From positions 126,724-190,723 of the forward strand of contig NZ_QREG01000002.1 in assembly GCF_003386095.1 (NCBI RefSeq): a stretch of 64,000 nucleotides of DNA, written 5' to 3'. Made by a program: the position numbers and the translations under genes. Under the pieces are notes generated by a model. That model had not been told where the DNA came from, made no database searches, and saw only the letters and a program-made list of their open reading frames with translations. The DNA is from Marinoscillum furvescens DSM 4134. Lineage in GTDB: Bacteria; Bacteroidota; Bacteroidia; Cytophagales; Cyclobacteriaceae. Positions within the stretch are counted from its first letter, which is position 1, and every line of letters begins with the position of its first letter. This document shows positions 50,835 to 62,800 of the stretch, one piece after another.

Positions 50835-51628
50835 TGGGTGCCTACGACTTTGCTTCATATCGTGTGTTTACTGATCTCAAAAAAGGCTTGTATGGTAATG
50901 TGAGCACAGTAGTGCGAATACCTTCGGACACTCCAGAGACTCAATTGCAACAAATAGCTGCAGATCTGGCACAGCCCGCCACTACTTTTCTTTGGAAAGA
51001 AGAAGACACATGGAAAGTGCGGTGGTTTGCACCCGACAGTGAAATAAAACTATGCGGACATGGCGCCATGGCAGCAGTCGCCTACGCTATGGATTTCCTG
51101 CAAGCAGACAACTTCGAGATGCACTATTCTTCTGGTAAAATCAGTGGAGGAAAACACAACCAAACTTCCTGTTTCACAGATTTAAAGCCTATCCCCACGG
51201 AGCACGCCCTGGAAATACCAGAGTACTTACCAAAAGCCCTGGGCATACCTGTGGAAGCGTTTTACAAAACAGCCAACAAGCATCTAGTAGTGGCAAACTC
51301 AGAAACAGAAGTCCGCAATATGCGTCCGAACTTTGAGCTATTGAGGTCTTCAGATATTTTTGGATATGTAGTCACTGCACCGGGTAGCGAAATGGATTTT
51401 GTCAGCAGAACGCTCGTGCCGCATGTACAGCAGTTGGAAGATCATGCTACAGGTTCATCACATGCGATACTTATGCCTTATTGGAGTCAGGTTCTCAACA
51501 GGTCACACCTTACAGCGCAGCAGCTGAGCAAAAGAGGTGGTGCCTTTCAAGGAAAGCTTATCGGCTCTTCTGTGAGACTAATCGGTCAGTTTCAAAAAAT
51601 CAATCAGGGAAAATTATGTTCACTTTGA
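50834..51628 (+). CDS. PhzF family protein, apparently lacking the catalytic Glu
   Basis: 264 aa. PhzF fold markers: LYGNVSTVV near the N-terminus, KLCGHGAMAAVAYA (normally xLCGHATLA), and EDHATGSSHAILMPYW (normally DPATGSA). The family isomerase uses a Glu in the block NLSETAF; the corresponding stretch here is DLAQPATTFLW with Ala49 at that position, so the known acid-base residue seems to be missing. The protein may have another activity or only bind a ligand. The gene is coupled to the YdeI-like gene and its end overlaps the convergent DUF3108 gene by 9 bp. Confidence 0.82.
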   Translation: MGAYDFASYRVFTDLKKGLYGNVSTVVRIPSDTPETQLQQIAADLAQPATTFLWKEEDTWKVRWFAPDSEIKLCGHGAMAAVAYAMDFLQADNFEMHYSSGKISGGKHNQTSCFTDLKPIPTEHALEIPEYLPKALGIPVEAFYKTANKHLVVANSETEVRNMRPNFELLRSSDIFGYVVTAPGSEMDFVSRTLVPHVQQLEDHATGSSHAILMPYWSQVLNRSHLTAQQLSKRGGAFQGKLIGSSVRLIGQFQKINQGKLCSL

Positions 51629-52429
51629 CGAAATTAAGCGCTGGCCTCTCACCTTATACTCTTTCAGTTCACAGCGCACCTTACCTATTTTCATTTCCGC
51701 CTCTATGCGAACGGGAATCCCCATGCCGTCTCGCTCCAGGATCCATACTTCTACAGCTTTCTCCTTTGGAAAAGTACCTGATACAGGAAACAAGCCGTAG
51801 AATTTGTGGGTGATTACTTTTTTGCCGTCAAACTTTATTTTGTCCACTCCCCCGTATTCCATTCCAAAATCATAGAGCTTATCCACCCAATAAGTCTTCA
51901 ATAGTAGTGAATCGCCTGGTTCAAATCCTGACCAAAGTTTGCTACGCAAATACATATACGTCCCATGCAGGTCATAAGTATCCGCTGTGAGGCCTACCGT
52001 GAAAGATTTCAGCTTACTGTCTCCATCTCGTTGTTTCACCACTTTCACATCAGTATCCATGCGTTTGTAGTCAAACACATTCCATTGGTCTTCTTTCCCT
52101 TTTCGGTCATTGATATGTTTTTCAGACTTGATCGTTTTGTAATTATCCACATTCACCAGGCCTGAATAAGAATTTTCTATACCAGCTAGCCAGCTAAACA
52201 ATCCTACAGTACCTGCCTGGATGGTATTCTGATAATAGTGCTGGCCGTCTACTTCCACCAAACTATCGCCCAGGCTCATGCTAGCTTCCCCTAAGGCAAA
52301 CCACCCATACGAAATCTTAAAACGTATTTCTTCCCCTAAAGCAAAATCTTGATTTACATACTGTTGTCCAAACACAACTTTCGTCGATAAGACGGTCAGA
52401 AAAAATGCCAGATTCAATATTTTCATCAT
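51620..52429 (-). CDS. DUF3108 exported protein
   Basis: 269 aa. Signal peptide to VFGQ (~22). The body fits DUF3108: FALGEEIRFKISYGWFALGEASMSL, YYQNTIQAGTVGLFSWLAGIENSYSGLVNVDNYKTIKSEKHIND, SFTVGLTADTYDLHGTYMYLRSKLW and the end MGIPVRIEAEMKIGKVRCELKEY. Periplasmic, probable lipocalin-like beta barrel; function unknown. Single gene with convergent and divergent neighbours. Confidence 0.87.
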   Translation of the reverse strand: MMKILNLAFFLTVLSTKVVFGQQYVNQDFALGEEIRFKISYGWFALGEASMSLGDSLVEVDGQHYYQNTIQAGTVGLFSWLAGIENSYSGLVNVDNYKTIKSEKHINDRKGKEDQWNVFDYKRMDTDVKVVKQRDGDSKLKSFTVGLTADTYDLHGTYMYLRSKLWSGFEPGDSLLLKTYWVDKLYDFGMEYGGVDKIKFDGKKVITHKFYGLFPVSGTFPKEKAVEVWILERDGMGIPVRIEAEMKIGKVRCELKEYKVRGQRLISSK

Positions 52430-52505
52430 ATTTACATTCTTGAGGACTGGTGGTACAAAAACTAGGCCTTATTTTACAACAGCGATAATTAACCAGCAAT
52501 ATACC

Positions 52506-52727
52506 ATGATGGACCCATCAATCCTGATCGAATTAAAATCATTTAAAATGCCTTTTGGTAAGTACAAAGGCATGCCCATTTGTAAACTACCTGAAAACTA
52601 TCTGGTTTGGTTTAAATCCAAAGGATTTCCTGAAGGTAAGTTAGGCATGCTACTAAATACCATGTACGAAATCCGGCTAAACGGACTGGAAGACCTTCTT
52701 GTAAGAATAACGCCTCCAAGATCGTGA
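52506..52727 (+). CDS. DUF3820 family protein (putative quorum-sensing-regulator-like)
   Basis: 73 aa from the ATG at 52506 (a second ATG follows at once; the frame runs up to 52440 without need). KMPFGKYKGMPICKLPENYLVWFKSKGFPEGKLGMLL is the DUF3820 signature (MPFGKYKGxxLxxLPxxYLxWF). Function unknown. Its TGA overlaps the GTG of the rhodanese gene (GTGA), so the two are coupled. Confidence 0.88.
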   Translation: MMDPSILIELKSFKMPFGKYKGMPICKLPENYLVWFKSKGFPEGKLGMLLNTMYEIRLNGLEDLLVRITPPRS

Positions 52728-53131
52728 AAGCTACAAACATCATTTCCCTGACACTACTATGGGTAGTGGCCGCATGTTCGTCTCAGCAGAGTAAAGAGAG
52801 TGCAGCATCGAGAGTAGAGTCTGTAACTCCCGAGGAGTTTAACACGTACCTGCAGGATGAGGAGTTACAACTGATAGATGTCAGGACTCCTAGAGAATTC
52901 GCAACCGGCTATATAGACGGGGCTGTCAATATGGATGTCACCTCTAAAAACTTCAGTGTTCAAATAGAGACACTAAATAAGGATAAAGCTGTAGCAATAT
53001 ACTGTGCCAGTGGAGGCAGGAGCAAGCGAGCAGCAAGCAGACTAGAGGCTTTTGGGTTTACCAAAATCATCGAATTGAATACGGGTATCAACGGCTGGTC
53101 TGCAGCTCAATTCCCATTGAAGCGGCCATAG
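52724..53131 (+). CDS. Rhodanese-domain lipoprotein
   Basis: 135 aa from the GTG at 52724. Lipoprotein signal (MKATNIISLTLLWVVAAC, Cys18). One rhodanese domain: VTPEEFNTYLQDEELQLIDVRTPREFATGYIDGAVNMDV, the active loop YCASGGRSKRAASRL (Cys94), and TKIIELNTGINGW. It probably acts in the periplasm in sulfur transfer or thiol handling. The GTG start is chosen because it fits the lipoprotein signal and the GTGA overlap with the DUF3820 gene. Confidence 0.88.
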   Translation: MKATNIISLTLLWVVAACSSQQSKESAASRVESVTPEEFNTYLQDEELQLIDVRTPREFATGYIDGAVNMDVTSKNFSVQIETLNKDKAVAIYCASGGRSKRAASRLEAFGFTKIIELNTGINGWSAAQFPLKRP

Positions 53132-53208
53132 GCCACATTCATACAACATTTTTTCACAATGCAAAAACTGGACTGAATTTTGCATTGTTGTATTTCAAAC
53201 TTACAAAA

Positions 53209-53748
53209 ATGAGAAAAATACAATTATTTCTATTTATATTCTCAACCCTGACAGTTTCATCTGTTCATGCACAAGACGCAGAAGAGTCTCTTGGTGCCAC
53301 TATCGATAAGCTAACTTATGCCTGGGACCTTGAAGCTGAAAACTTAAAAGACTATGAAGGCCTAACTAACTTCTGTGTAGATAAAGCATATCGTTTTGAG
53401 CTCATAGAATTACTGGAGGACATCCACCATTACGATTCTGTGCTTTACAAGCGGTTAGTGAAAGCCTCACGCTTCAACAAAACTCGAGAGATCAAAAAAA
53501 CGCTCAAAGAAATCGAGACGTTCGAGGAAGAATATAGCATGAAGACGTTTATTCACTTTCTTCATGAGGAGTGTAAAACCCGATCTGAGATAGAGTCACA
53601 CAGTGAAGAGCTAAGAAATGACATTGGCGCCAACTCGTATGATGGAAAAATATACATGGTGGAGACAGAGCTAAATAAGTTTATCAAACACATTACCAAG
53701 CGTTTGGACCACATTCGCGATCACGTGCATCACCTTCATATTGAATAG
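53209..53748 (+). CDS. Hypothetical exported helical protein
   Basis: 179 aa from the ATG at 53209 (a TTG at 53185 is unlikely). Signal peptide MRKIQLFLFIFSTLTVSSVHAQ. The mature part is helical and charged, with Asp/Glu/Lys-rich segments (ELIELLEDIHHYDSVLYKRLVKAS, EIKKTLKEIETFEEEYSMKTF) and a His-rich end (LDHIRDHVHHLHIE) that could bind metal. Not recognised as a named family. A strong terminator follows at 53820. Confidence 0.72.
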   Translation: MRKIQLFLFIFSTLTVSSVHAQDAEESLGATIDKLTYAWDLEAENLKDYEGLTNFCVDKAYRFELIELLEDIHHYDSVLYKRLVKASRFNKTREIKKTLKEIETFEEEYSMKTFIHFLHEECKTRSEIESHSEELRNDIGANSYDGKIYMVETELNKFIKHITKRLDHIRDHVHHLHIE

Positions 53749-53819
53749 TTTCAAGGTTGGTATTCTGATGAACCGATATCATTGAATGCCCGCCACAAAA
53801 GCACTAAAGTATAGCATAT

Positions 53820-53857
53820 AAAAAAGCCCGGCTGATTTGAATCAACCGGGCTTTTTT
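53820..53857. terminator. Bidirectional terminator between convergent genes
   Basis: The arms AAAAAAGCCCGG.TGAT and ATCA.CCGGGCTTTTTT pair around a 4-nt loop, with A- and T-runs on both sides. It serves both the 53209-53748 gene and the giant adhesin gene. Confidence 0.9.
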
Positions 53858-53872
53858 GTGTGCCACCCTCTA

Positions 53873-56800
53873 TTAGTGAACGATAATTAGTCGTTGCGGC
53901 TGCCACTGCTCATCATCCGAGAAGAAGTGAATCATATACACTCCACTTGGCAGTTCTTTCGAGGTTATTTCAATTTCTAATTCACCTGGCTTCACAAATC
54001 CGAATAACGCCTCACGGCCTACCTGATCATACAGCACCCATTTCATAGACTGTCCAGGACTCTTTTCAAACTGCACACTGAAGCGCTTGTTTGCAGGGTT
54101 TGGATAGATTGTAAAGTTATCAATGTTGTCAAGCCTATTCGCCACGCTAGTCACGGTAGGCAGTTCTTTGCCAGTGATTTCGGCATAGCCAGACTGCAAT
54201 ATCAGTCGGTTTCTAACTTCCGGAAGCTCAGATGTAGTATTGTCCACCTGTACAAAAACGACTACAGCTAGCTGACCCGGATCAAAAACATCAGACACTT
54301 CCCAGGAGACACTCACCTCCTCTGAATCACCAAAGAACACACTTTGTCCTTCTGAAACTGCACCTACGTATGTCAGCCCACCAGAGCTTGGTAGCATCTT
54401 ACGTAGTACGTTGTATAGTGGCTTACCTCCATTCAAATCAAGTATTGACTGATCGGTAATTTCACGCTCGATAATCGCAAAACGGAATGACACTTCACTA
54501 CCGGCTGGCAACTTCACCTTAGAAGTAAAGCTAGTGCTAATATTTACCGTATATGGATCTCCTGAAATGTTGATATCACCAATTTCGAATAAAGCTGCAT
54601 CCAGAGATATTCCATTGTATTGATTGACATTCCATCCTGGTTGCTGGCTTTCAGCGGTATTAGCTGCATTGAAGACTGTTTTACCAGTAAGTACTGTTGT
54701 TGGACCCTGGTCTACCCCATAGTAAACAGAACGGGCACCTGGGTCACCAAGATTTCTTTGGCTAATCGGATCTTCTACATCACTCAGTCTAGGGTAGTAA
54801 TTCAACCAAATGGCATCTCGTTCAATTTCACTATTTACACGACTAGATATCGAGTCATTTGCAGCAATACTTCGGGCATCTCCCAGTTCAGAAAACTGCT
54901 CAATCAGCACAAATTTATCCTTGTTGTATATCGTGAAGTTATCAAATGCAAACCCATTGAGGGCGTTGCCCTGTTGATCTTCCTTGGTACCAGCCGTAGA
55001 GGCCAATGCAAACCTAAAGCGTATTTGACCAAGGTTTTCAATCGGCTCATTAATACGATGAGCTGCAATCACCCACGGTGAATCGTCACTCCATCCATCA
55101 GCAGTAACATTAAACTGTTGTATCCCTGGTGCTTTGTTTAGCTGCTCGGTAGTATACCAGTTTTTACCAGAGGCAGTAGCCGTAGAAGCATCATAATCAC
55201 CTAACAGCTTCCACGTAGCGCCATCATCCAATGTATATTGAACCGCTACACCATCTGTAAATGCCAGATCCGCTGCAAAATCAAACCCTATTGTAGGTTG
55301 CTCCATTGCAGACAAATCAAACGAAGGACTAAGCACCCAGGCGTCTTCATCGGCCAGGTAACTAGTACCTAAACCTGTAGCCCAATATTGTGAGGCATTT
55401 ATTCCTACCTCTTGATCTGCTCCTACTGAATAATCAACGTCCTCAGTACCTACCTGCCAGGCAAGATCGGTGCGGTTTGAGTACCCTAGTTCCGCGTCAG
55501 AAGTAGAGTAAACCAGTGAGTCTACGACCCAACCAGATGCTCCACTTTCGAAATCATAGGCAATATCACCGCTCCAAACGATGTGATCTAGTATGGTTAC
55601 GAATCGTGTAACTGTAGAATCACACAATGAATTGGAAAGGAAAGTAACCTGCACTTCATAGGTTCCGGCATTTGCAAAGGTGTACTCCATCGAACCAATG
55701 TTTGACCGAGTTACTGACAACTCACTTTTAGTCAAGCCTTGTATTACTCCAAGTGCTGGAATCTCAAGTGTCACACTGTCGATTCGATAGGTGTTGGAAG
55801 TCGTGTTATTATTATCTGCGAATTGGAAAGTAGTTGGATTTCCCTCCGTAATACCTGACCATCTAAATTTCGGCTGAGGAGTAGTACCAATCTCTATTTC
55901 CTGACCAGTGCTCGCTACACAACCTTGTAGGCCATCCGGTCTGTTTTTATCCGATACCTCTACGATAAAGTAGTTGTTACCAGGTTCAAAAGAACTCGCC
56001 GAGAATGAATACTGAACTACCCGATCACTTATTTTCATTTGATTGCCATTGATCACATTGGCAGCAGCTTCCGCCTCTGTTCTTCCGCCTTTCCATGTAA
56101 AGTCCGCAGAATCAACTAAAAGATTTGCTAACTCCACTTCAATGACCATTTGCCCGTTATCACAAGCTTGAATTTTAGTAATCTCACCACCTCTTGCAAA
56201 CACAGGAATAGGCTCTACGGTAATTGTGACTGGAGTAGCTGGGCTGCTACAACCTTCAAAACCACTTTGAGTATAGGTAATCTGCTGCACGTAAATCGTT
56301 GTGTCCCCTATGAATCCGTCATCCACCATGCCTTTTACAGCTGATATGTTAAAAGTAGACACATCGGTAGGATCACTTGCAGTTACTTCCTGCTGCTCAT
56401 TGAGGTCAGCATCCAGGAACTTAAAGGAAGATGTAGTCCCTGCAGGAGTACTTACTCCTGAGTACCTAATCACTGTAGAGGTAGTGGTAACATCCACATT
56501 ACACTGAGGAGCTACCTCCTCAACTACAGGGCCTACTGGCACTTCATAGATCGTCACATTAATTTCCACAAAGTCGCTCGTACAGCCTTCAAAAGTAGCT
56601 ACGCCAGCTCCAATATCCTGTGTTTGAGTCACCTTGAAGGTATAATCCCCTGCAGCAGTTAGGCCAAGGTCCGCAGCGGTAGCTACTGAACTATTCCCAG
56701 TTGGCGTCTCATCATACACCAGGTTATTGTCTTCATCCCACCAGTTGTATCTAGCTCCTACTTCTCCATTTACAGTTATATCTGCTATTGGGTCTCCTTC

Positions 56801-59800
56801 ACAGTAAAAATACTGCACAGTAGAGGTAGTCGGACTTACAGGAATATCATAGACGTGTACTGTGAGGAAGGCCATGTCCTCAAGTTCGCTTTCACATCCT
56901 TCAAATGTATTGCCAGAGCGATCTTCAGCGCCATCAGGGTTTACATTGTTGATCTGAGAAACCAGAAAATGGTAAGTACCCTGCCCAGCATTTGTAATCA
57001 ACAATGCTGCAGCCGTCACATCTGCATTTCCATCAGCATCGATTTCCCCACCAAATAAGCTCACAGCCGAACTCGTCTTCACTTTGGACGCAGAAGCACT
57101 GTAGTAAACAAATTTCGAATTAGGGTTACCTGTAATCGGGAATTTCACATCTCCCAGATCGCCTACACAATAGCTCACTTCGAGCTCTTGTGCCCCTGAA
57201 TCATCAAAAGTTAGATTTTTCGGATCTTCATATGTCTTGATCTCAATTTTTAGCGGATCACTTTCACACCCTAAGAATCCAGAAGCTTCGTTTCTGTCGG
57301 TTCGCTGTGTGATATAATAAACATATGTGCCCGGTGTATCAAAGGTATCTGTGGCGTAGGCAGCTTCCAGCTCTACTTGAGTTGCTGATCTACCGTCATT
57401 TCCTGCAACTGCAATTGGATTTGCATAATCAGGGTTACCAGAGCCATCGTCTTTGTACCACTGGTAAATTGTACCAGCAGCTCCAGGAGGTCTAAGGTCC
57501 GGCAGCTCATCCCCAAAACACCTGTAATAGGTCGCTACTCCGGCATTATCATAAGCATCACTTAGATCATAAACTTCTAGCGCATCAGGGAAAGCATGTA
57601 CACTGATTTTGAATGGTCTCTTTTCACTTTCCACTCCATTAAACGGAGGGTCTGCGAGGATATTAGGATTGTTATTGACATCATTGTCAAAATCAGTTCT
57701 TGAGATATAGAATGTCTTGGAAGAATCTGCAAGCGGTGCAAAGTTTAACAAAGAATCAACTGTGACATCAATGGTATTCACCGTGAAGGTTTTAATGGCC
57801 GTACTACCATCCGAATCATAGATCGTCCAGTAGGACTCCTCATTTGCCTCAGTAGACAGCCCAGTACTCATTACAATATCTCGAACAGACGCCTCTGTAC
57901 CTGCATCTGCACAATACTCATATACATAGGCCCCATCATCCAAACCAAGGTTATCACTATCCTCAACTTCACGAGGATTTGAGCTACTGATCGTACTTAT
58001 ATCAACGGAAGGCTGATCAGGAATAGCATAACTTTTTACATCGATTTTTATTATATCAGATCTACATCCTTCATAATCCGCTCCATTGAGTTTGACATAA
58101 TCGTACTGTGCAAGGTATACTGTTTTATTAGTGCGACCTGCTGGCGTAGACCCTCCAAACAGTTGATCCTGGGCCTTCAAAGTTTCAGACTTATTAAACG
58201 TCTCACCATAAGCCGTCACACTGGTCCCTTCTACATTCGTAGAAATCTGAACCTGCCCCAGTGGATCTGAATACCACTCCAACATTTGATCATCGGGAGT
58301 ACCTCCTGCAAATTCTGCAGTAATGTCCAAAACGGATTCCCCTTCTGCATATTCAAACAAGTAGTTATCAGAACCCGACTCCTGTCCTCCTATTAGATCA
58401 TAGCCTGTAAGTGACAATGTTGGCACTGCCGGTTTTTCTAAAATCTCAAGATTTACATAAGCCGTATCTAAACAGTTTGCTTCTGTACGCTCTGGGGAAA
58501 TGTACATCAACCGGTAGTCACCGAAACTCAGGTTACTAGGGTCAAAATTTGCACCCGAGACTGCAGTGGTATCTACACCCACTGAAATGCGGTAATAATC
58601 ACTCAATGTTAACGTTTCTGTGCCTTCTGCCGATATCACTTGCGACTCAATAGTCACGGCAGAACCGTCATTACAATAGTAAGGATCAACATTGGTGATA
58701 CTCACTGTAGGTGTACGGTAGATATCTACTACTTCCTCCGCCAGTTCGGTTTCATTGCCTGTATTTTCATCTTCTATCACGTACACAAACAACAAAGCCT
58801 GACCATATTTACTCGCCAACTCGCTATCTAACGTACCTGGATCAAACACCCAGCCGGTGGTGTCATTGGGCTGTCCCGCAACTTTAGCAGGAATTGATGT
58901 AAGTACGGTAGAAGTCACCTCAGTTCCCCTGGTACTGTTGATAGAATCATATAGATACACCCTAATCGTTTTAAAATCAGGATCCGAGTCATCAGCTACA
59001 TCGGCATGATCTATTCCAAAAGGTGATACCACATTGAAAGTAACAGCCTGATCATAATTACAGTAGTTTAGATCCTGGCCTGCAGATAATACACGATCAG
59101 ATTCTATCACTAAAAATTCTACTTCATAACTCGCTGCAACACCTTCGCTGTTGGTTAACTGGTAACTTACTGTGGTAAAGCCCTGTCCAGCAGCTGATGG
59201 AATAAATTTGAATGAATAACCATCCTCTACAGGTTCAGTGAAGTCATCATCTGCTTGAAATCCAGTTAACCCATTTCCTGTCACAATGACCGAATGGTCA
59301 GCTGGATTGGAAAATTTAAGCGTTGTACCAGAACTATTATTTACAGCAAACCCTGTCTTCCCTTCGCTATTTTCATAACGAATGATCGCAACTGAATATT
59401 TAATAGCTTCACTTTCACAGCTATTGCCGTCTGTAGTTGTTACCCAAAACGTATTGATTCCCGCAAGAGTATCTGTAGGAGTAACTAATCCCAGATCAAG
59501 TAATGTTGGGATATATCGATCTTCTGTACTGATAGCCACATAATTAGCTACTTGAGTACTCAAGCTTGCATCGGAGTATATCGTAACCTCATCACCTAGA
59601 CTCGGAAGTCCGATCACGAATGGTGTATTTGTGGTCTCAACCTCCCTTTTATCATATACCACTACGTCATTGCCTCGGACATCACCACGCACTGTACTAT
59701 CATTTTCGAAAAGATAGGGAGCACTAAAAGTAGCAGGCTCTGAAGTAACTATCGACAGTTTATCGTAAGGAGCCACAGTTTCAAATCTTGCAAAAACAGT

Positions 59801-62800
59801 TCCATCCCCGTCATTAGCCAGGTAAATATTTCCATTTCCACCAGAACGCTTTAAAGTATCCAACTGTGCACTTGCGCCTGTAGCAGCAATTTGAATTCCT
59901 GAAATTGTAAGCACATCAAGAGCAGAAGTACTGTTCGCATTATTATAAGTTACAGAAAGTACAGAGGTTCCTACATAGCTAATTCCTATTGCAGACACGT
60001 CTCCTCCATTATCCGTTACCGAACCAGTTGAAGTATTGAACTCAAAATCCGCAATTCCATCTCCATCAATATCAGGAAGCTCTAATCTTAGGTTTCTATT
60101 AGCATTAGACCCCACAAAATCAGTTGGTATGGATTCTGTGATGACAATATCACCCAAAGCATAATAATCCCCCTCCAAACATACATCTGTAATGTAAGGA
60201 GCTGTGACCAACACCCCTCCAGATTTGACATTTATTAACTCTGGAGCAGATAGGTTATAATCTGGATTAATTTCGTCTTGAGATACCAGATAAAAATCAT
60301 AATCAGTAGTATCCGCAGGTAACGTCAACTCAATCAGATAAGTAACTCCCGCCGTAGCAATAACACTATCTGCTTGTATCGCTCCTGTGATTACTCCTCC
60401 GGTTCGGGCTTCTCCTTGAACCTCTAAACTATCCACAGAAGTACCGTCTGGCACCAAGGCATAATAAATTACTCCTTTTTCTGATTGACTGACATTCACT
60501 GTAAGGTCTCGACCAAATAGGGTACTGCTATAGGTTAATATCGGTGCGACATCATCGAAGTTGATCGTAAAGTCAGTAGTTTGAATCGTGTTACCAACAG
60601 AATCCACAACACCTTCATCCGCCATTCTTACAATGACTGTTGCGGTTTGGTTGTTGTCAGGATCGACTATGAAGGTGTATTCATCTCCAGCTGCCGAAGT
60701 AGCAGTTAAATTGGAAATTGAGCCATTACCTCCAACTATACTCAAGTCGCCTAAAGCAAGATCCTCTATTCCCTCACTGAATTGTGCTGAAACAGTAAAT
60801 GGATCTTCATTGGTTGGGTTGTCAACGACACTAAAAGTCACTATTGGATTCGTATTGTCGATAACAGCTGCCCCTACCGCATCAGCTTCCGTTAATTCAG
60901 TTCCTGAATTGCCAGCTTTATCCTGATAATTGATCTCAAAAGTTACCGGACCGTTTACATCATCCCGATCAACCGTTATAGTTGCCGTCCACTGATCATT
61001 CAGTCCGCCTACTTTCGCTACATCAATGGCATTTTTCATAAAAAAGCCTCCACTCCTCATGATCACTGAAGGAGCCGAACCTAAATCATCATTGAAATCC
61101 ATGCTGATCACAATATCATCCGCTGTATCTCCCCCTGAGTTATGAGGATCTACCCCTTTGAATGTACCGTTACTAATTGTGAGGGTTGTGATTGCAGGGT
61201 TATCCGTATCTATGACGATATTCTTACTTCCTGCCAAAGAAGAATCTGCGGCTATTCCCGGAAGCGTGAGCAAAGCATCGTTACCGTTAGCAGATTGATC
61301 TTTTATCGTGGAAACACCAGGCAAGGTAAGACTAGAAGTATTGGAGTAATTCAAATCCAGTGAATTGTTGCCTGGTTGCACCGTATAATTAAAAGTCAGA
61401 GAACTGGTACCGGATCCGCTGGTTAGATTTACATTTTGCCCTGCTCCACCCGTAGCCAGATTCAGAATTGGTTTACCACCACTCTCGTCAACTGTAACAA
61501 ACTCACTAAAGTTGACTATGATAGGAATCACATCTCCAGCATTGTATGCAGTATCTGCTACAGAAGACGTTACCTCCATTACAACTGGAGGGGCTTCATC
61601 ACTAGTAGTGAGCGAGACATCTGATGGAGCAATGTTTCCAGCTACATCCGCCAGAGTGAAAGGTCCATTATTGTATGAAAGTGTAACGAGTGATGTACCT
61701 GAAACAGATACGTCCAAAGTGACATATTCATCCGCATCGTTGGCATCTAAAGTATTATTCGCTGGACCACTCAGCAACACACCATTAATACTGGAACCAC
61801 TACCCCCGATTCCGAAATTACTAATGGTCACAGAATTTTCATCCACTTCTTCACTTAGCTCCAATACAATTTCATCTATATCGCCATTAGCATCAGTATC
61901 GAATTGATAAGCCGTTAAGATTTCCGGCAAAACACCATCAATTTCTAAATCTTTCAACGTTCCAAGTGAATTGGCTGATACTAATCCAGGCAAAGTAATA
62001 TTGGCATTATTGCCTGACGTATCTTGAATAACTCCTCCATTCAATAGTAATGCTCCAGTACCCGTATAGTTCAGGTCAGCACTATTGTCGCCAACTTCTA
62101 CCGTGTAATTAAACAAGAGCGTATCACCAGTTACCGAGGTAAAAGCCACCGATTGATCAGTATTTCCAGTCTCTAATCGAATTGTTGGAGTTCCACTACC
62201 AGTGTTAACCTCCACATCTTCACTTAGCGCAATTTTAATTCCTATTACGTCTCCGTTTTTATACAAACCATTCGCCACTGAAGATGTGACTGCCATAACC
62301 TGTGGCACAGCTCCATCCACCGCATTTATGTCAGCATTTCCCAATGCAGCGTTTGAATCTTCATCTTCTATGGAGCCAGACCCTAAATATGCTATTTGAG
62401 CTACAGCTGTTCCAACTACACTGTCAAGTATGGTTATAAATTCATCTGTAGCTGTTAAATCCAACCCATTAGAACTTCGCACATTCAATACGTTATCAGG
62501 AGTAACCCCATTTACAGTAAAGTCTGCGGCAACTCCTCCTGAAGTTTGCGGTTCACTAAGCTCTATGACAATTTCATCAATGTGTCCATTATCGTTTACA
62601 TCTAATTGATAAGCATTTAATAACAATGGAGGTGCCGCATCAACGTGAAAAATCCCATTATCATTAGGTGCGTCATTATCTGCCATATCTGTTATCTCAT
62701 CAGCTCCACCGGCAAACCTGTTATAAGTTATTTCGGCCGGATAGGTACCATCGATCAGTACCTCTAATGTCGCATACTCATCTTCGTCCGTGGCGTCCAG

